NCBI RefSeq assembly: GCF_040954835.1 | Contig: NC_090699.1 | Location: 14,625,817 to 14,689,816 of the forward strand | Direction of reading: 5' to 3' | DNA from: Lepisosteus oculatus | Lineage: Eukaryota > Chordata > Actinopteri > Semionotiformes > Lepisosteidae | DNA: 64,000 bases | Shown here: positions 22,131 through 33,120 of the stretch, piece by piece | Numbering within the stretch: position 1 is the first letter of the stretch | How the letters are laid out: each line of letters starts with the position of its first letter | Position numbers and translations under genes: made by a program | Notes under the pieces: generated by a model | What the model saw: the letters and a program-made list of their open reading frames with translations, nothing else | The model's database searches: none | What the model was told of the DNA's origin: nothing

Positions 22131-22619
22131 CAGCGCTCACACAGCCCCCGGGGGGGATCGGTCAAGTCAGACTTCATGTCGCAGGGCAGCCCCCCCAGCG
22201 CAGGAGCCCGGCATCCGGTTTCGTGTCAGGAACCTGCTGCAACCGGGACCAGACCAGAGATCGCACAAGCCCGTCTGCTGCTGGCTGGACGGGGCACGGG
22301 CCCGAACATGAGTGCACAGCTGTGGCCGCGGTGAACGAAGAGGGTACGTTTTTGTTGAGATACGCAGCGCAGTTCTCAGAGGACTGGAAGAATCAGACGT
22401 GTTGAGGACGTGCTTGTAGGATACTGGGCGTGTGAGTCTGATCCTGTGGGTTCTGGGTGTTTTAGGAGCTTTGGGGCTGAGCAGTAACCAGAAGGCTCAG
22501 GCTGAATCCAGATTCCGACTGAGCCTGCTACACATAGAAAACAAGTATTGTCTTTAGCTTGCAAGTGAAGCTTTTACTAGAGAGAAAATCAGAACTCAAA
22601 GATCCCCAGTGTTTAATGA

Positions 22620-23140
22620 CCTTCAGGAGGTCACAGCAGGCTCCTGAGTCTTCCAGGATCTTTGAGGTCACAGCAGGCTCCTGAGTCTTGCAGGACCTTC
22701 AGGAGGTCACAGCAGGCTCCTGAGTCTTGCAGGACCTTCAGGAGGTCACAGCAGACTCCTGAGTCTTTCAGGACCTTCAGGAGGTCACAGCAGGCTCCTG
22801 AGTCTTCCAGGACCTTCAGGAGGTCACAGCAGGCTCCTGAGTCTTGCAGGACCTTCAGGAGGTCACAGCAGGCTCCTGAGTCTTGCAGGACCTTCAGGAG
22901 GTCACAGCAGACTCCTGAGTCTTCCAGGACCTTCAGGAGGACAGCATGCTCCTGAGTCTTCCAGGACCTTCAGGAGGTCACAGCAGGCTCCTGAGTCTTG
23001 CAGGACCTTCAGGAGGTCACAGCAGACTCCTGCGTCTTCTAGGACCTTCAGGAGAAAACAACAGGCTCCTGAGTCTTCCAGGACCTTCATGACAAAACCA
23101 CAGGCTCCTGAGTCTTGCAGGATCTTCAGGAGGTCACAGC
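22620..23140. repeat. 39-bp minisatellite
   Basis: About 13 units of 'aggaccttcaggaggtcaca' + 'gcaggctcctgagtcttgc' with point variants, in the gap between TRIM and the CCDC42-like gene. Confidence 0.95.
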
Positions 23141-24127
23141 AGGGCAGATTGCATAGCCACAGAGCAGTTAGTCAATCAATCACTCGTACCTTTAAGAATG
23201 AGCAATACTCCTACAGCTGCTAATCTGCAGGCTAGCAGTTTATTTCATACTATTGCAAAGTGTACTCTTGTCAATGTCCAAACAATGTGGGATGGGAGTA
23301 AAAAGGTCCATATGATCTCAGTATATTGTACATAGAGAGCGGTGTAGCATTTAAACCGAAGGGAATTGCTATATGTTAAAATGCTAAACTTCTTTGGTAA
23401 GGGAAGATGTAAAAACATGTGCCTTTTGGGATTAGTTCAGAGAAGGCAAACAGTGAATTCCTGGTCTTAAAGGAATGTTGTGCACTGTGGGGTTGAAGGA
23501 ACTGAGTCTCCTTAGTCTGGACCAGCAGGGAATGTGAAGATCACAGCCCGGAGAACTATTTCAGCATCAGAGGAAAGCAGGACCTCTGCTGGAGGGCGTT
23601 CAGCACTGACTTGTAGAAGCACTGCTTTCTGTAAAGGGGTGTTGAGGTTGTCTTGAAAAAACTGCCCATCCATGTTGTTGAAACTCATTCAGTGATTATG
23701 GTTTAAATCAGTACAGTTTAATAAACTCTCACACACTGAATTTTTTCATGTTGTTTCAAATTCCAAATGGAGGACATGTAGTTTTCTCTGTAACTTTTGC
23801 ATAACTCTAGTCTGATCGTTGATTTTTCCAATGCGCTTTTGGTCACAAGACCTTCATCAGGCTGTTTAAAATGATCATTTTGAATCTATTAAAATATATT
23901 CCCCGCTGTTTCCTTCTAGATGTTTTGGAAACATTTATTCTGATTTGACAATTGTTAAACACATTACGCACTGTTATCACCGTGACAATACCAGGGAGGA
24001 AGCCTGCTTTTCTGGGGGTTAATTTCCAATCCTGGACTAGCCTTTACATGACAGCACATCGTGTATGGTTGTTTGGAATATCTAATAAACCTCTGGAGAT
24101 CAGACACTGTTGTGCAGGTGAAATACG
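23141..24127. other. Unassigned intergenic
   Basis: AT-rich with no recognised exon. The segment about 23460-23700 has wording common to fish dispersed repeats ('gaactgagtctccttagtct'), but its family is not certain. Confidence 0.4.
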
Positions 24128-24410
24128 TCAACTTGCAGATCACTCACAGCCAGAAGATCACAGATTCCAAACCAGGATGATCACTCACAGCCAGAAGGTC
24201 ACAGATTCCAAACCATGCTGATCACTCACAGCCAGAAGGTCACAGATTCCAAACCATGCTGATCACTCACAGCCAGAAGGTCACAGAAGGTCACAGATTT
24301 CCAAACCGTGATCACTCACAGCCAGAAGATCACAGATTCAAAAATAGGATGATCACTTACAGCCATAAGGTCACAGATTTCCAAACTGATGATCACTCAC
24401 AGCCAGGATC
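24128..24410. repeat. ~41-bp minisatellite
   Basis: Six to seven irregular units of 'gatcactcacagccagaagg' + 'tcacagattccaaaccatgct'. Confidence 0.9.
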
Positions 24411-24918
24411 AGAGATCCAAGTATTCAAAATCCACAGAGGCATCAACAAAGTCGACCGAGCTGCTGTCTTCAGAATCAACAGTGAAGCATAAACACAGGA
24501 CACAGGTAGAAGCTACAGGGTACGAAGTGAATTTAAACCTGAGAACGGGAGGCCCTCCTGTACACAGAGGGTGGTGGGAGTGTGGAACACGCTGCCCAGG
24601 AATGTAGTGGAAGCTGATACCCTGGTGTCTCTCAGGAAATGGCTGGATGAGATCCAGGGATGATTAGTAACGAACTTCCAAACTGACTTCTCATTTGTGA
24701 CTATTCCTGTGAGTACAGAACCCTTTCCGCTGGTGCTTATTTAAAACAAACCTCACGATTAAAACAACAGCCTCCTTCATGGCCGTGCAGCCAGGAGTCC
24801 CATGTAGTCCCTTATACTACGCCATTTTCCTCCCTCCCCACCAACCTAATTCAGTTGCTACTGAATTTATCCAGTTAATTAATTCAGTGCTGGAATCCTA
24901 GCTGGTGGATATTTGATG
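24411..24918. other. Unassigned, with a dispersed-repeat fragment
   Basis: Around 24535-24660 'gagggtggtgggagtgtgga' and 'gaaatggctggatgagatcc' match a repeat also seen inverted near 1700 and 8950. No exon seen. Confidence 0.4.
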
Positions 24919-24945
24919 CTGGTTGCCTAGCGCTGGTTGCTAGGA
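24919..24945 (+). promoter_or_regulatory. Paired RFX/X-box-like half-sites
   Basis: GGTTGCCTAG and GGTTGCTAGG lie in tandem about 100 bp upstream of the start codon of the CCDC42-like gene. GTTGCC(N)TAG-type half-sites are bound by RFX factors that drive ciliary genes, which fits the product. The two halves are direct rather than the usual inverted arrangement, so this is suggestive only. Confidence 0.5.
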
Positions 24946-25041
24946 GGCCGGGGGCATCTTCTGACTGCACATTCCGCGGTGTGGCTGTTGGAGCAGCTGA
25001 GGCGGACAGGACCCCAGGGCGGCGCCCCAGCTCAGCTCAAC

Positions 25042-28000
25042 ATGGCCGTCAACCTGCCCTGCCACTTCCAGACTTACTACAGGGAGAACCTGCGGGACCT
25101 CCTGGTGTGAGTGCTCCCTCTTCCTTTTGCCTCCGCTCCTCGGTTCGGTAACGGCGCCGCGCGGCGGCACCGGCCGCCCGTGCGCGATGCCTCCTCACCG
25201 GGCCGCGCGCGGGGGGGGGGGCGCTGTCTGTGTCGGCAGGAAGGTGCCCTCGGCGGGGGACGAGGCTCTGGCCCCGGCCACGCGCCTGCTGGAGAAGAGA
25301 CGGGAGGCTGCCGAGGTTCACCAGGCCATGGAGGCGCAGAGGGAGGTGAGGTGACCTCCATTCGCCCCTCTTTTCACGAATCGCGCCGATGAGCCCGCAG
25401 CAGGGTTACCGGCTCATCGGTCAGTCCCAGGACATTTCAGCCCCACAGAGCTTCTAGTTTCCAGCGGCTCGCAAATGTCTTCATTCGCCCCCGTTGACAA
25501 GGTGCAGCTGGCGAGCACTGCTGGGGCCCTGGGCTCGCCTCCTGGGGTGCTGTCCGTGTGGAGTTTGCGTGTCCTCCCCGTGGTCATGTGGGTGCATCCT
25601 CTGGCGGCTCCGGTTTCCTCCTGCAGACGGGAGACGTGCTGGCGGGTCAGTGTGTGTCCCGTGACGGACAGGTGTCCCCCTCCGGGGTGTGTCCTGCCTC
25701 GTGCCCAGTGCTTGCTGGGATAGGCTCCGCCCCGGGTTCGTTCAGGTCCGTCGGCCCTGCCTTCCTTCAGGCGCACGGGGGGGGCTGGGGCTGGACCAGG
25801 GGGACACCGGGGCGCCGACAGAAGTATCGGTGCAGAGAGGAGTCGGTGACGGGGCTGCCCTGCCTCTTCGTCACTGTCCTGCCAGCGCACGGGGTGTCCG
25901 CCCTCATCACGCGTCTCCCTGCTCAGGAGTTCGAGCTCTCTTTGCGGACCCTGCGCGTGCGCAGAGACGAGCTGAGGGAGAAGGAGGTCCGGATGAAGGA
26001 GTACCTGCGCAAGTTTGACAACTTTCTCAAGGTCAGAAGAACATAGATACAGTCTGTATTCACCCCTCTCTCTCAGTGCAGTGTTAATGTACTGGAGTGT
26101 CCAGTCAGTCAGTGTGTCTGTATGAACCCCTCTCTCTCAGTGCAGTGTTAATGTACTGGAGTGTCCAGTCAGTGTGTCTGTATGAACCCCTCTCTCTCAG
26201 TGCAGTGTTAATGTACTGGAGTGTCCAGTCAGTGTGTCTGTATGAACCCCTCTCTCTCAGTGCAGTGTTAATGTACTGGAGTGTCCAGTCAGTCAGTGTG
26301 TCTGTATGAACCCCTCTCTCTCAGTGCAGTGTTAATGTGCTGGAGTGTCCAGTCAGTCAGTGTGTCTGTATGAACCCCTCTCTCTCAGTGCAGTGTTAAT
26401 GTGCTGGAGTGTCCAGTCAGTCAGTGTGTCTGTATGAACCCCTCTCTCTCAGTGCAGTGTTAATGTACTGGAGTGTCCAGTCAGTCAGTGTGTCTGTATG
26501 AACCCCTCTCTCTCAGTGCAGTGTTAATGTACTGGAGTGTCCAGTCAGTCAGTGTGTCTGTATGAACCCCTCTCTCTCAGTGCAGTGTTAATGTACTGGA
26601 GTGTCCCGTCAGTCAGTGTGTCTGTATGAACCCCTCTCTCTCAGTGCAGTGTTCATGTACTGGAGTGTCCTGTCAGTGTGTCTGTATGAACCCCTCTCTC
26701 TCAGTGCAGTGTTAATGTACTGGAGTGTCCAGTCAGTCAGTGTGTCTGTCTGAACCCCTCTCTCTCAGTGCAGTGTTAATGTACTGGAGTGTCCAGTCAG
26801 TGTGTCTGTATGAACCCCTCTCTCTCAGTGCAGTGTTAATGTACTGGAGTGTCCAGTCAGTCAGTGTGTCTGTATGAACCCCTCTCTCTCAGTGCAGTGT
26901 TAATGTACTGGAGTGTCCCGTCAGTGTGTCTGTATGAACCCCTCTCTCTCAGTGCAGTGTTAATGTACTGGAGTGTCCAGTCTGTCAGTGTGTCTGTATG
27001 AACCCCTCTCTCTCAGTGCAGTGTTAATGAACTGGAGTGTCCAGTCAGTCAGTGTGTCTGTATGAACCCCTCTCTCTCAGTGCAGTGTTCATGTACTGGA
27101 GTGTCCAGTCAGTCAGTGTGTCTGTATGAACCCCTCTCTCTCAGTGCAGTGTTAATGTACTGGAGTGTCCAGTCAGTGTGTCTGTATGAACCTCTCTCTC
27201 TCAGTGCAGTGTTCATGTACTGGAGTGTCCCGTCAGTGTGTCTCTCTCAGGACAGTGAGATGAAACGCCTGCGGGCCGTGCGGAAGGCCGCGCAGGAGCG
27301 GGAGCTGGCGAGCCAGAAGCAGGCGGACCTGTGCGCGCTGCAGGAGGAGATGGCGGCCCTGCGGCGGGAGAGGGACAGGCTGCAGCGGCGGGTGCAGAGG
27401 AACGCCTGCTATCCGCAGTACCTGGAGAGGGTGGTGCAGGGCTCTGACCAGGTGCGCGGGGGGGCTGGGAGAGAGGCCGGTGTTCCTATTGTTTGGAGAG
27501 AGAGGGGTTCACAGGCCTGCTTGATTACAGTGTCTCAGGGCCACTTCAGCTCTCATGCCTGGCAACGCTGGCACTGTGGCTGTGTCCGGTCTGCTCCGAT
27601 TGTGGTGTGAAATGCCCTCAGCAGCGCTGAGATCAGACAGCCTTGCAGCTCCCCTCTGTCGCCGACGCCGGTGAGCAGCGGTGGCTCTCTCAGTTCCAGG
27701 AGGGACGCCAGGTCATGTCCCGCTACGACACGCTGGTGCTGACCCGCGAGGACCTGCTGCAGACGGCCCAGGAGAACCAGGAGAGCACCGAAAGGGCCCG
27801 GGCCCACCTGGCCCGGTTCACCGAGCAGAGTAACGACACCATCATGCAGTACAACAACATCCTGGCACTGCTGCAGAGCAAACTGGACCAAGCCAGGGCA
27901 GAGAGCCTGCTCTGGGTAAGACAGAGACACAGAGAGACAGAGAGACAGAGAGACAGAGAGACAGAGAGACAGAGAGCCTGCTCTGGGTAAGACAGAGACA

Positions 28001-29797
28001 CAGAGAGACAGAGAGACAGAGAGACAGAGAGACAGAGAGCCTGCTCTGGGTAAGACAGAGACACAGAGAGACAGAGAGACAGAGAGACAGAGAGCATGCT
28101 CTGGGTAAGACAGAGACACAGAGAGACAGAGAGAGACAGAGAGACAGAGAGCATGCTCTGGGTAAGACAGAGACACAGAGAGACAGAGAGAGACAGAGAG
28201 ACAGAGAGCATGCTCTGGGTAAGACAGAGACACAGAGAGACAGAGAGCCTGCTCTGGGTAAGACAGAGACACAGAGAGACAGAGAGACAGAGAGACAGAG
28301 AAACAGAGAGCATGCTCTGGGTAAGACAGAAACACAGAGAGACAGAGAGAGACAGAGAGACAGAGAGCATGCTCTGGGTAAGACAGAGACACAGAGAGAC
28401 AGAGAGACAGAGAGACAGAGAGCCTGCTCTGGGTAAGACAGAGAGAGAGACAGAGAGCCTGCTCTGGGTAAGACAGAGACAGAGAGAGACAGAGAGCATG
28501 CTCTGGGTAAGACAAAGACAGAGAGAGACAGAGAGCATGCTCTGGGTAAGACAGAGACACAGAGAGACAGAGAGCCTGCTCTGGGTAAGACAGAGACAGA
28601 GAGCCTGCTCTGGGTAAGACAGAGACAGAGAGAGACAGAGAGCATGCTCTGGGTAAGACAGAGACACAGAGAGACAGAGAGCCTGCTCTGGGTAAGACAG
28701 AGACAGAGAGCCTGCTCTGGGTAAGACAGAGACAGAGACACAGAGAGCATGTTCTTGGTAAGACAGAGATAGACAGAAAGAGGCAGAAAACAATGTCTGC
28801 ACACCGACTGGACACTAAAATACCTTCATACTGGGAGACAATGAGTGGACACTACAGTACACTGAAACTGGGAGACAGTGACTGGACAATATAGTACACT
28901 GGTCCCGAGAAGACAGAGGGTTGATACACTCTTCACTCCTTTTCCATCCACCTCCAGGAGTCCAGATGGGCTCACATCCAGAACACCGCAGCCAAGAAGA
29001 CCCTGCTGCTGGGGACAATAAAGATGGCCACCCTGAACCTGTACCAGATCGTGTGCAAGAGGGCCCGGGACACTGGGGAGGAGCCCATCGCCCTGGAGGA
29101 CACCCCCCGACAGCTGCAGAAGGTACTGAACCCCCCTCCCTCCTCTTCAACAGTCAGGGTACCAGCCGGTCTTCGTCTCTCAGTCCCTGTGGTAGTGATC
29201 AACTAAGACTGGACAAGATCGGACACTGGAGACAGGACAGGTCTGCGCTGCCTCTGAACTGCCATGGCTTGGGCTGTTTGGACAGCTGATCGGTTCTGGG
29301 ACAGGTGCGCGATTCGGCAGCTTGAACACAGCAGCCACAGGAAGGAGAGAGGTCAGTGGGGCGGAGCGGTGGCTCTGTGGCTCAGGATCTGTGTCTGTGA
29401 CTGGAAGGTTGCTGGTTCAAATCCCACAGCCGGCAGGGGAATTCTACCCTATTGGGCCCCTGAGCGAGGCCCTTCACCCCAGCTGCTCCAGGGGTGCTGT
29501 ATACATGGCTGACCCTGCGCTCTGACCCCCAGCTTCTCTCCCTGTCTGTGTGTCTCATGGAGAGCAAGCTGGGGTCTGTGAAAAGATGAATTCCTAATGC
29601 AGGAGATTGTAGATGGCCAATAAAGCAACATTATTATTATTATTATTATTATGAAACTGAGGCGCAGCTGCCTGCTGATTCCCTCTTCCCGTCCATTCCA
29701 GATCCAGACCTATCTGACGGATCTGATGTCCGTCTGGGAGGAACTAAGCAAACCTGACAGCCAGGCTGGGACCACAACGCACGGCTCACATAGATAG
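25042..29797 (+). CDS. CCDC42/CFAP73-family axonemal coiled-coil protein, 7 exons
   Basis: Exons: 25042-25106, 25240-25345, 25927-26031, 27251-27451, 27694-27915, 28958-29122, 29702-29797; all GT-AG, frames join, 319 aa (human CCDC42 316). N-terminus [20 protein letters not shown], then [40 protein letters not shown] and a long charged coiled coil (residues ~40-240). Last comes the signature [20 protein letters not shown] + [12 protein letters not shown], nearly identical to human CCDC42 and less like CFAP73, so CCDC42 or a fish paralogue is favoured. The family belongs to the modifier-of-inner-arms group (Chlamydomonas MIA2) of motile cilia and sperm flagella. Intron 3 is mostly an array with about 20 complete acceptor-like units. 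The real exon-4 acceptor (tgtgtctctctcag) lacks the TATGAACCCC part those units have. Exon 5 ends in a donor (CTCTGG/gtaag) that is repeated about 17 times downstream. Confidence 0.93.
25490..25745 (+). repeat. Common interspersed repeat in CCDC42-like intron 2
   Basis: Motif order 'tggagtttgcgtgtcctccc', 'ctccggtttcctcctgcaga', 'gctgggataggctccgcccc'. The opposite orientation is seen at 14330-14460 and 30195-30490. Confidence 0.7.
26056..27250 (+). repeat. Acceptor-containing minisatellite, CCDC42-like intron 3
   Basis: About 20 units of the same ~60-64-bp sequence as in NGDN introns 1, 6, 7 and 8, 18 kb away, ending exactly at the exon-4 acceptor (AG at 27249-27250). Nearly every unit has TATGAACCCCTCTCTCTCAG. 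The terminal, functional one is shortened to 'gtcagtgtgtctctctcag'. Confidence 0.95.
27916..28770 (+). repeat. Donor-containing minisatellite, CCDC42-like intron 5
   Basis: Units of variable length (about 30-70 bp): 'gagagcctgctctgggtaag' followed by CAGAGA-type simple repeat. The first occurrence is the true end of exon 5 (CTCTGG, 27910-27915, donor at 27916). About 17 later copies reproduce the last exon bases and the GTAAG donor. The last is altered ('gttcttggtaag'). Confidence 0.95.
29358..29652 (+). mobile_element. tRNA-derived SINE, copy 4, in CCDC42-like intron 6
   Basis: Starts GGGGCGGAGCGGTGGCTCTG, B-box-like 'ggttgctggttcaaatccc', body as in the other copies, tail 'ggccaataaagcaac' then (ATT)n. 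Confidence 0.85.
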
Positions 29798-29906
29798 GCT
29801 CTGGCTGCCCCTCGTGCGCCACAAACACACACCCGACAGTCTGCGCTGCCACCTGCTGTTGGGTCCATCACATTACAGCAGGGAAATATCCTCCCCCAAC
29901 ATGGCA

Positions 29907-29912
29907 AATAAA
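29907..29912 (+). promoter_or_regulatory. Poly(A) signal of the CCDC42-like gene
   Basis: AATAAA about 110 bp after the stop codon, followed by a GT-rich stretch ('gtttggataccaaggggtgg'). Confidence 0.7.
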
Positions 29913-29929
29913 GATTTACTGTTTGGATA

Positions 29930-30839
29930 CCAAGGGGTGGGATTTGTCTTTTATTTTTGTTCTCATGATTTCTTACACGCAGTACGCGACTGACGTGGTC
30001 GAGCGCTTTCTGAAAAATGCGTCAATTCAAATTAAAAACTTCATTTTGGGGAACAATACTGGTTTGGGAGGGTATATTCAGGGTCCTCAGAGTCCTGCCA
30101 CAGGGCTGAATTCCCAAATCAAAACAAGCTTTTAAGTAACTAAACACCTTTAGTTGTGTAAGATGTTTAAGCAGCTGTCCTAAAGTCAACTGTCTGTTCT
30201 CTAACTGGGAACCCAGAGCCTATACTGGCAAGTAACTGGCGCAGGGCACAACCTGGGTGGGGCACCAGTCCCCCGCAGGGCACACACAGACACACTCTCA
30301 CACCAGGGCCAGTTTTGTTCCAAAAGCCCATCAACCCACCAGCCTGTCTTTGGACTGTGGTCCACAGATCTAACCAGAGCATCTGGAGGAAACCCACACG
30401 AACACCGGGAGAATATCCCAGCTGCATGCAGATAACGCCACAGGACCTGAACCCAGGGCACCGGCACTGCTCCCCACCCTGCTTCACGCCCAGTGTCATC
30501 CCCCCCTGGCAGAGTGCACCGCTCTTGAATCAGGCCTCGCCGGGACTCCTGGAGTAGAGTTCTTATCCTGAGTCTCTTTTCACCCGCGACGGGGCAGGTG
30601 GTCAAGGGGCTGGAGGAAGGCTAGATCGTCCCCTCGCGGGAGGAGGAAGAGGCACAGCCGACACTCCTGCCTCCTGGGCTTCAGCCGCCAGTGTCGGCGA
30701 CAGGGAGGCGGTCGGATCTGTGTCTTCAACTTTCTGAACCACTCCTGCTCTTTTTTGAGCAAAGCACATTCGCCAACGTGAAAAGGAACCAGGATGTTTG
30801 TTTTTTTTAAAGGGGCACTATACTAAACTAATAATTTAT
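29930..30839. other. Intergenic with one dispersed-repeat fragment
   Basis: Around 30195-30490 lies another copy of the repeat at 25490 ('ggaggaaacccacacgaaca', 'gaacccagggcaccggcact'), minus orientation. No exon recognised in the rest. Confidence 0.5.
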
Positions 30840-31040
30840 TTTATTTTATATAGCGCCTTTAAGGGTGGCTTCTCTTACAGAATGAGAACAACAATAGATA
30901 AGAAGAATACACAAGATAAAACACAATTACAATACACAGAGGAGACGCTGGATGGTGGTACTAAGTATAGTAGGAGCAGAGGGGTGAAGAGTGGAACCAG
31001 TTCAGTAAAGGCTCTTGTGAAGAAGAAGGTTTTGAGTTTC
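30840..31040 (-). mobile_element. L2 LINE 3' end
   Basis: 'tatatagcgcctttaagggt' + 'ggcttctcttacag' on the plus strand is the reverse complement of the 3' tail of the L2 element at 47259-48712. Upstream parts also match ('gatggtggtactaagtatag' against 'ttagtaccaccatccatgg'). Strongly 5'-truncated. Confidence 0.8.
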
Positions 31041-31057
31041 AGGTTCAGAAAGGTTCA

Positions 31058-31160
31058 GAAAGTTCAGGTTCCTGCGGTTTGGTCACCCGCCTCAGGATCA
31101 AGCCCAGGCCTCCAGTGTCACTCAACAGGGGGTCTTGCCTACTGAGCTAGAGAAGACGTC
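31058..31160 (-). repeat. tRNA-like SINE segment
   Basis: The minus strand reads 'ttctctagctcagtaggcaa' (A box) and 'gggcttgatcctgaggcggg' (B box region), like the segments at 48985-49060 and 60610-60700. A SINE head rather than a tRNA gene, since no full cloverleaf is evident. Confidence 0.6.
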
Positions 31161-31197
31161 CTTCAGCACAGATCTGCGGCTCAGCTACTGCGACACG

Positions 31198-32090
31198 GTA
31201 AAACTTAACAAACACGCTGAAAAAGAAAGGAAACACAAACATAAACAAACAACTTGCAGACATTGAGGAGTCACCAAATCAGAACTGTTTCTGGGAGAAG
31301 TGGAACATTTTAAATAAATCAAAACCAGAAGAATTGGCCATCCAAAATGGAACAATCTGGCAAACATACTTTGAAAATCTCTATCAAAAGTACCCAAATA
31401 CAAACCAATCAGACCAAAATTTTGGATTGGCTATTAAAGACAACCAGAACCCCTTAGACTCCCCGATCGCTGAGCAGGAGCTACTGGACAAACTCCAGGC
31501 CCTCAGACCACGCAAAGCCTGTGGCCAAGATGGAGTCACCATTGAGATGCTGAGACACAGCAGCCCAAAGTTGCAACAAGCCCTGCTCAAACTCCTCAAT
31601 CTCATCATGACAGCCGGATGTTTCCCCGAGGCCTGGAACCAAGGACTGATCACGCCCATCTATAAGAGTGGAGATAAACTCGATCCCAACAACTACCGGG
31701 GCATCTGTGTGAACAGTAACCTGGGGAAGGTATTCTGCAGTATCCCGAACACACGAATACTGGCCTTCCTTACTGAACACAATGTCCTGAGCAAGAGTCA
31801 GATTGGCTTCTTGCCAGATCACCGCACATCTGATCACATTTACACCCTACACACACTGATAGACAAACACGACCACCAAAAACACAAAGGAAAATTTTTT
31901 GCCTGCTTTGTCAATTTCAAAAAAGCATTTGACTCAATTTGCCATGAAAGATTGTTTTACAAACTACTCCAAAGTGGCATAGGGGGCAAAGTGTACGACA
32001 TAAATAAACCAATATATTGAGCAAATGTGCAGCGAAAAGTGGAAACAAAAGGACCACATTCTTCACCCAAGGCCGTGGGGTGAGACAGGG
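31198..32090 (+). mobile_element. LINE reverse-transcriptase fragment (I/Nimb-like)
   Basis: The frame 31334-32020 encodes the first half of a reverse transcriptase: RPRKACGQDGVTIEMLRH, PEAWNQGLITPIYKSGDK, NYRGICVNSNLGKVF, SQIGFLPDHRTSDHIYTLH, CFVNFKKAFDSICHERLFYK. It breaks off at about 32090, after the GVRQG-equivalent, so the YADD active site is absent. The same family appears at 41859-43565, overlapping at RLFYKLLQSGIGGKVYDI. Clade assignment is from resemblance only. Confidence 0.85.
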
Positions 32091-32785
32091 CTTTCGGCTT
32101 CCTCCCTCCCATCTCCACAGATGTCTGAGGTAATAGTTCTCTCGGGTGACGAACAGGGCAAGGCTACCTGCTGCCTTGACTGGGGCACCTTGAGTTTAAT
32201 TCTATTGAAAACTGGGAGAAAACCCCATTAACACAGAGCAACACACTGGGGTCTATTCGGATAGCTACACCGGTATAGGGTGGCAGTTGAGCACAAGTAT
32301 AACAGGGGTACGAAACCAGGGAACTCTTGACACGAATCCGGGCGATCTCACCAGACTTTACGCCCGTTTTGCAGTGGGTCAGCCGCACTGGTCAGCGGCT
32401 CTCCTCGGCCCCGCCCTGACCACCACGACTCCCGCCCTGCCCCTCGCCGCGCTCCCCGGCCGCAGCGCCCGGCGAGGCCGCTACAATATTGTTCCCGGTG
32501 TCTCGAATCCAAACGAAGAAGTCCGTGTGATGGTAAACGTTCTTCTCTCGTGTGCGAAATTTGACGTACACACGCTGAGAGTAAAACAGAATCCGAAATC
32601 TTTAAAGAATTTTCTAACGCGTTTAAGCTGTACTGTAATTCACTGAAAATGTTAAAAAATAAGACTGGTGAGTTGGTCTACAAAAGTCTTTAAGCACAAA
32701 CGTATTGAATGTAACCTCTAACACCACATAACCTCTGTACTACGGACAAAGTGTTTTCTTCTCCGTTTCTTCCACTTGTTGCTAC

Positions 32786-33023
32786 TGTAACGCTTACGGC
32801 CGACAAGCACTGTGTGTAAGAGCCGGCGTACCAGAGCGGGTGACGTCACCGCCCTTCCCTGTGATAGCAGGACCACAGCTACTGGGCTGTAAAGAGATCT
32901 CTCTTTAGCTCACGGGGCTAGGTCGCTGCAGAGAGACGCGGAAGTCCCGGGTTCGAGCCTCCAGTCGGGATGGGGCCGACCAGATGCGGCAAGGGCGCCC
33001 GCCTGAGCCCCCGTTGCGTTACA
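32786..33023 (+). mobile_element. Short TGTAACG...CGTTACA element with tRNA-like core, 4-bp target duplication
   Basis: 238 bp, from TGTAACG to CGTTACA, flanked by CTAC on both sides (32782-32785 and 33024-33027). The right arm has the unoccupied site at about 57690 (reverse complement 'cacttgttgctccttgttgt'), so this inserted after duplication. The core has 'tttagctcacggggctaggt' and 'tcccgggttcgagcctcc', like Pol III A and B boxes. Related copies: 33781-33976, 46704-46901. Confidence 0.75.
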
Positions 33024-33105
33024 CTACCTTCTTGTATCGTGTTTAGACATCTGTACATTCGTACGGATGTGACCCAGTGCTGAATAGCTGTCTGTTATGC
33101 CAAAT

Positions 33106-33120
33106 CCACTAGATGGCGCT
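33106..33120 (+). promoter_or_regulatory. CTCF-like motif
   Basis: CCACTAGATGGCGCT fits the CTCF core well. It lies in left-arm sequence that has no partner in the right arm. Confidence 0.4.

Noticed and set aside
26056-27250. CRISPR-like regular repeats
   Set aside because: Head-to-tail units without unique spacers, in introns of a vertebrate gene; a minisatellite.
27553-28815. Long minus-strand frames (320-420 codons) of repeated Ser/Leu-rich peptide
   Set aside because: They are translations of the CAGAGA/donor minisatellite in CCDC42-like intron 5; three overlapping frames are open at once, as expected of a low-stop repeat.
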